DNA of 9,122 bases from an uncultured Eubacteriales bacterium (lineage in GTDB: Bacteria > Bacillota > Clostridia > Peptostreptococcales > Anaerovoracaceae), in the NCBI GenBank assembly GCA_900540145.1, contig UQEW01000074.1:1-9122 (forward strand), read 5' to 3'. The notes below the pieces were generated by a model. The model saw only the letters and a list, made by a program, of their open reading frames with translations, was not told the origin of the DNA and did no database searches. Below are positions 5,861 to 9,122 of this stretch, one piece after another. Numbering within the stretch: position 1 is the stretch's first letter; each line of letters starts with the position of its first letter. A program made the translations under genes and the position numbers.

Positions 5861-6678
5861 TATAATTCACCTCCCAACTCTTCTATAGCCTGTTTAGCCT
5901 GCTGGTCATCAGGCGCTTTACCATGCCATCCGGCCTGGTCTTCCATAAACGAAACGCCTTGGCCTTTGTGAGTCTTGGCTATTATAACCGTCGGCTTGCC
6001 CTTGCAGTCTCTCGCCTTATCAAATGCGTCAAATATCTGTTCAAAATCGTGCCCGTTTATAACTAAAACGTTAAATCCAAAAGCTTTGAATTTTTCATCT
6101 ATAGGGCTTACATTCATAACACTGTCATTCGCCCCATCGATTTGAAGTCCGTTCCAGTCCACGATAACACACAAATTGTCTAATTTGTAATGGGACGACG
6201 CCATCGCAGCCTCCCATACTATTCCCTCCTGAAGTTCTCCGTCTCCTAAAAGAGTATATATTCTGCCTTTGTCATTGTCCATCTTTCCGGCAAGCGCCAT
6301 GCCTACACATACTGCAAAGCCTTGTCCCAATGAGCCTGTAGACATCTCTATCCCCGGCAATTTCTCCATATTCGGATGACCTTGAAGTCTGCTGCCCAGT
6401 TTTCTCAAAGTAAGCAATTCTTCCTTTGGAAAATATCCTTTTTCAGCAAGTGCGGCATATTGCACAGGTGCCGCGTGGCCTTTGGACAATATAAACTTGT
6501 CCCTTCCCTGCATCTTAGGGTTTTTAGGGTCCACATTCATCTCTTTAAAGTATAAAGCTGTAACGATATCCGCCGCTGACAGAGAACCTCCGGGATGTCC
6601 CGAACCGGCGCTATGTATTTCGTTTATAACATCCGCTCTTATCTGCGCCGCTATTTTCTCATATTCCTTAAAATTCAT
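5860..6678 (-). CDS. tktA: Transketolase, N-terminal subunit
   Basis: This half binds thiamine diphosphate. It is 272 residues, normal for split forms. Visible features are His28 in GSGHPGGSLS, His68 in LSKGHAAP, the cofactor motif Gly145-Asp146-Gly147 running to Asn176 in VDWNG, and a C-terminal KTHKGQGVSFMED stretch. The frame is open to an ATG at 6688-6690, but that ATG is fused to GGAGG (6684-6688), which serves as ribosome binding site for the ATG at 6676-6678 five bases further on, and no ribosome site precedes the longer start. It overlaps tktB by one base, giving balanced expression of the two subunits. The 106 bases upstream, after mazF, contain a possible stem but no promoter I could define. 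Confidence 0.92.
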   Translation of the reverse strand: MNFKEYEKIAAQIRADVINEIHSAGSGHPGGSLSAADIVTALYFKEMNVDPKNPKMQGRDKFILSKGHAAPVQYAALAEKGYFPKEELLTLRKLGSRLQGHPNMEKLPGIEMSTGSLGQGFAVCVGMALAGKMDNDKGRIYTLLGDGELQEGIVWEAAMASSHYKLDNLCVIVDWNGLQIDGANDSVMNVSPIDEKFKAFGFNVLVINGHDFEQIFDAFDKARDCKGKPTVIIAKTHKGQGVSFMEDQAGWHGKAPDDQQAKQAIEELGGEL

Positions 6679-6706
6679 GGTATCCTCCATATACTTGTAT
6701 TGTTAA

Positions 6707-6766
6707 GGGAAAGGGCTTTTAAGAGCTTTGGCTTTTTATTAAAGTACACGCCCGTAAGCCCCTCCC
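6707..6766 (-). other. Possible stem structure in the leader of the transketolase genes
   Basis: On the minus strand GGGAGGGGCTT (complement of 6756-6766) can pair with AAGCCCTTTCCC (complement of 6707-6718), eleven pairs with one bulge and a 37-base interior. An internal AAGCC could compete for the GGCTT segment. The 3' arm ends 28 bases before the tktA start. It is followed by TTAAC rather than a T-run, so termination after mazF is doubtful. No known riboswitch consensus, including the thiamine pyrophosphate type, was seen. Confidence 0.3.
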
Positions 6767-6784
6767 TAATTACCTGATTCTATT

Positions 6785-7147
6785 CTAACGGTTTTCAGGC
6801 AAATTGGCAATTCCCAAACTTACGCTTAAAGCTTTTTCTACGTCAGGTATCTGACTTTCGCTCAATGCCCCTATTCTTTCCTTTAACCGTTGTTTGTCGA
6901 TAGTTCTCAGCTGTTCCAAAAGAACTACTGAATTTTTGCTGAGTCCGCCCTGTGTCGCCTCAAGCTGGACATGAGTGGGCAACTTCGCCTTGCCTGTCTG
7001 CGATGTGACTGCAGCCACGATTATAGTCGGGCTATATTTATTTCCTACGTCATTCTGTACTACCAGTACAGGCCTTACTCCCCCTTGTTCAGAACCTACG
7101 ACAGGACTTAGATCAGCAAAAAACAAGTCTCCTTTTTTTACTATCAA
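6785..7147 (-). CDS. ndoA: mRNA interferase toxin, EndoA/MazF family
   Basis: The 120-residue product, read from TTG 7145-7147, begins MIVKKGDLFFADLSPVVGS, closely matching B. subtilis EndoA (NdoA/MazF, 116 residues). The catalytic residues fall at the same numbers: Arg25 in GGVRPV and Thr48 in VAAVTSQ. LEQLRTIDKQRL is also conserved. EndoA is a ribosome-independent ribonuclease that cuts single-stranded mRNA at UACAU and is held by the antitoxin NdoAI, whose gene normally sits directly upstream. Here the upstream neighbour is nnrD and the 61-base gap holds no antitoxin, so the antitoxin is either elsewhere or lost. A GTG nine bases upstream overlaps the ribosome binding site and is not a credible start. 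Confidence 0.93.
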   Translation of the reverse strand: MIVKKGDLFFADLSPVVGSEQGGVRPVLVVQNDVGNKYSPTIIVAAVTSQTGKAKLPTHVQLEATQGGLSKNSVVLLEQLRTIDKQRLKERIGALSESQIPDVEKALSVSLGIANLPENR

Positions 7148-7162
7148 GTCCAACACTCCTTT
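7145..7162 (-). promoter_or_regulatory. Ribosome binding site that fixes a TTG start for the EndoA toxin
   Basis: AAAGGAG (complement of 7156-7162) is followed by eight bases and TTG (7145-7147). The GTG at 7154-7156 overlaps the site itself and the TTG at 7151-7153 is only two bases away. The chosen TTG reproduces the MIVK start of B. subtilis EndoA. A TTG start lowers initiation, which would suit a toxin. Confidence 0.8.
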
Positions 7163-7208
7163 TATCTCAAATCTCTTCCTTTGGTGTGGCTTAATGAAAT
7201 GATTTTGT

Positions 7209-8063
7209 TCATTCCAAAATTTTCTTTATCGCAATGGCTGTATAATATGCCAAATCTCCGGCTGTAAGGCCATACTCCCCTATTGCCTCTGCCGCCAGGT
7301 CCCCGGCTCTTCCGTGAATATACACTCCGCACAATGCCGCTTCCTTGGCAGATATCCTGCTTCCATCGGGCTTGCGCTGTCCCAGAAGGCTCGCAATTAC
7401 ACCGGTCAGAACATCTCCTGAACCTGCTGTTGCCATGCCGGGGTTTCCTGTAGTATTAATATATGTTTGAGACTCTTCTGTGGCTACTAGCGTTTCGTGG
7501 CCTTTCAAAACTGTCACCGCACCTGTTTTTTTTATAAGGCGCTCAATTATTTCTTTTCTATTTGATAAATTTTCCCCCAAAAGTCTCTTTGCTTCTCCCA
7601 TATGAGGAGTTATGACTGTAGAGCCTTTTTTTCTGGCCCGCAAGACTTCAAACAGACATTGTTCTGCTACGATATTTAATCCGTCCGCATCTATCACCAA
7701 AGGTCCCATAAAGTTCTCTATTATTGCTTTTACAAATTTGACGCTTTCTTCTCCTTTCCCAAATCCAGGACCTATAGCCGCTGCGTCATATCGGCTCAGG
7801 TCTATTTTTGAAAAGTCGCGTTCGAGACATGTGGCCTCCGGAATGCCTGTCTGAACTATGGGAAATAGTTCTACGGGAATAGCTACCTGCACCAGCCCGC
7901 TTCCAGCTCTAAAAGCCGCTCTGGCTGAAAGCACCGCTGCACCTGCCATGCCTTTGGAGCCTGCCGCTATTAAAATCCTGCCGCAATCTCCTTTATGTAT
8001 TTCCCTCCTGCGCTTTCCAATAATAGTTTTGACAAATTCTTCAGTAATAATACTTTCCGCCAT
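7209..8063 (-). CDS. nnrD: ADP-dependent NAD(P)H-hydrate dehydratase (YjeF C-terminal type)
   Basis: NnrD removes water from the S form of hydrated NADH or NADPH with ADP cleavage, returning the damaged cofactor to use. The 284-residue product has the ribokinase-like YjeF C-terminal fold: GRILIAAGSKGMAGAAVL near the start, VIDADGLN in the middle, the nucleotide site VLKGHETLV, and the signature NTTGNPGMATAGSGDVLTG with likely catalytic Asp217. The epimerase half (NnrE) that is often fused to the N-terminus is absent, so it must be encoded elsewhere. The ATG has GGAG eight bases before it. The gene lies 103 bases behind mgtE with a likely terminator between, and 61 bases before ndoA, with which it is probably co-transcribed; in many Firmicutes YjeF genes lie near alr and ndoAI-ndoA. 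Confidence 0.92.
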   Translation of the reverse strand: MAESIITEEFVKTIIGKRRREIHKGDCGRILIAAGSKGMAGAAVLSARAAFRAGSGLVQVAIPVELFPIVQTGIPEATCLERDFSKIDLSRYDAAAIGPGFGKGEESVKFVKAIIENFMGPLVIDADGLNIVAEQCLFEVLRARKKGSTVITPHMGEAKRLLGENLSNRKEIIERLIKKTGAVTVLKGHETLVATEESQTYINTTGNPGMATAGSGDVLTGVIASLLGQRKPDGSRISAKEAALCGVYIHGRAGDLAAEAIGEYGLTAGDLAYYTAIAIKKILE

Positions 8064-8105
8064 ATTTTTTTCTCCTTTTTCTTGAAAGCAACAGCAAATA
8101 ATGTT

Positions 8106-8154
8106 AAAACCTCTTTCTTCCCGGCTGTTTCGAAAAGTTCCGGTAAAAAAGAGG
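8106..8154 (-). terminator. Rho-independent terminator after mgtE
   Basis: On the minus strand CCTCTTT (complement of 8148-8154) pairs with AAAGAGG (complement of 8110-8116), and inner CCGG (8140-8143) pairs with CCGG (8121-8124). The two stems are separated by a partly matched four-base stretch, and the loop contains TTTCGAAA. Four T follow the stem, then AAC. It starts 12 bases after the mgtE stop. The T-run is short, so read-through into nnrD is possible. Confidence 0.6.
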
Positions 8155-8166
8155 CTTATTTTCAGT

Positions 8167-9101
8167 CTATAATCCTAAAAACAAAGATGCCATCAGAAAA
8201 TATATAGAAAGTGCTACAGCATCTGAAATTGACGATATGGCAGGGTTGGCAATCAATGCCGGATCCAGCTTTATCTTCTTTACAAAAAGCGGAATCATAC
8301 TGCCTAAAATCTTTGCAAATATAACAATTATAAGCATAGAACTGCAGACAGTAAGAGCTATCATGACATCATACCCGTCCAAGAGATATACTCTCAGGAA
8401 GTTAACAGCGCTTAATATGGCCCCGATTATAAGTCCTATCCTTACTTCCTTCCATAATACTTTTAAAGCGTCAGATGTGTCTACTTCTCCCATGGCAAGA
8501 CCCCTGATTATAAGCGTCGCAGCCTGAGAACCGGTATTGCCTCCTGTCCCCATCAAAAGAGGCATATATGATACAAGGCAAATTATCTCAGAAAGCCTGT
8601 TTTCAAAACTGGTGATTATCATGCCTGTAAACACATAGGCAACCATAAGTATCAAAAGCCATGGAAGACGATTTATAGCGTGCTGCCATACCGATACATC
8701 CAGATAATCCTTATCTGAATCCTCCCAGTCTATAATACCTGCCATACGTTCTATATCCTCGGTGTTCTCGTCATCTATTACCTCAAGGATATCGTCCATA
8801 GTGATGATTCCAACAAGTCTATGTTCATTGTCTACTACGGGGATTGCAAGAAACCCGTATTTTTTAAACTGTTCCGCAACTTCTTCCTGGTCATCATATA
8901 CGTTTATCCACACATAGTCTGTGTGCATTATGTCTTTTATCTTTACGTTATCATCGGTTACTACCAAAGTGCTCAGAGACACAATACCTATAAGTTTTCT
9001 GCCTGTGTCCTTAACGTAACAGGTATATATGGTCTCCGCGTCCATCCCTTCTTTTTTTATATGTGCCATAGCTTCGCTTACCGTCATATCTTTCTGCAGA
9101 C
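8167..9101 (-). CDS. mgtE: Magnesium channel/transporter MgtE, C-terminal part
   Basis: This gene is cut at its 5' side by the contig end; about 311 codons remain and the N-terminal MgtE_N domain and true start are missing. The remaining protein has most of the first CBS domain (from LQKDMTVSEAM), the second CBS domain (WINVYDDQEEVAEQFKKYGFLAIPVVD ... GIITMDDILEVIDD), a connecting helix, and a membrane domain with about five hydrophobic segments. The MgtE signature GTGGNTGSQA is encoded near 8521-8550, and NPAISSISDA near 8222 carries the acidic residue that in Thermus MgtE lies in the magnesium pore. In the known family, Mg2+ binding between the CBS domains and the N-domain closes the channel. 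ATG 9085-9087 is an internal methionine of the first CBS domain, not the start. Frame continuation beyond 9101 is adapter and meets a false stop at 9109-9111. Confidence 0.92.
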
Positions 9102-9122
9102 CTGTCTCTTATACACATCTCC
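9102..9122. other. Nextera transposase adapter left on the contig end
   Basis: The bases CTGTCTCTTATACACATCT followed by CC are identical to the Nextera (Tn5 mosaic end) adapter as read through into the read-2 side. This is library-preparation sequence, not genomic DNA, and the mgtE reading frame should be trimmed at 9101. One base of ambiguity exists at the junction. Confidence 0.97.

Noticed and set aside
6679..6690. N-terminal extension of tktA to ATG 6688-6690
   Set aside because: That ATG is part of the ATGGAGG ribosome site for the next ATG and has no site of its own.
6679..6784. Riboswitch, for example thiamine pyrophosphate type, before the transketolase genes
   Set aside because: The leader lacks the conserved CTGAGA-type core and is too short for the full fold; only a weak imperfect stem is visible.

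Overview
The window reads as a chromosomal segment of a moderately AT-rich, low-GC Gram-positive anaerobe, most likely a Clostridia (Eubacteriales) member. Support: strong GGAGG-type ribosome binding sites, a two-gene (split) transketolase, a B. subtilis EndoA-like MazF toxin, a clostridial-type SerA with the TDFPND motif, and an archaeal-type phosphoglycerate-mutase-like protein. Genus cannot be fixed from this sequence. The piece looks like a metagenomic or draft-assembly contig: both ends cut through genes, and the last 21 bases (9102-9122) are Nextera transposase adapter, not genome.

Layout. (1) 1-2615, minus strand: serC, then an apgM-like gene, then the first 65 codons of a secreted D-alanyl-D-alanine carboxypeptidase, cut at its SxxK motif. 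(2) 2616-2729: a compact divergent promoter with a 25-bp dyad, symmetric about base 2669, driving serC leftward and serA rightward. (3) 2730-3908, plus strand: serA. (4) 3909-4354: a convergent intergenic region without a confident gene, full of inverted repeats, including a bidirectional terminator, a 28-bp tandem duplication and a GC-rich element that can fold as a three-way junction. (5) 4355-8063, minus strand: nnrD, mazF/ndoA, transketolase N half, transketolase C half and a membrane-anchored PrcB-domain protein, in transcription order. A strong hairpin sits on the ribosome binding site of the last gene. (6) 8106-9101, minus strand: a terminator and the 3' part of mgtE, a magnesium channel.

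How the genes fit together. serA and serC are the first two steps of phosphorylated serine synthesis from 3-phosphoglycerate and appear co-controlled from one operator. The apgM-like enzyme behind serC may interconvert 3- and 2-phosphoglycerate at that branch point. No phosphoserine phosphatase is present here. The split transketolase handles non-oxidative pentose phosphate exchange, and NnrD repairs hydrated NAD(P)H. mazF encodes an mRNA interferase without an adjacent antitoxin gene.

Five start sites were moved inside longer reading frames because a good ribosome binding site lies within the longer frame: serC (2615), serA (2730), prcB (4846), tktA (6678) and mazF (TTG at 7147). I saw no CRISPR array, tRNA, rRNA or intact mobile element. 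The most unusual signals are regulatory or structural DNA: the mirror-symmetric divergent promoter, the hairpin over the prcB ribosome binding site, and the palindrome-rich convergent spacer.
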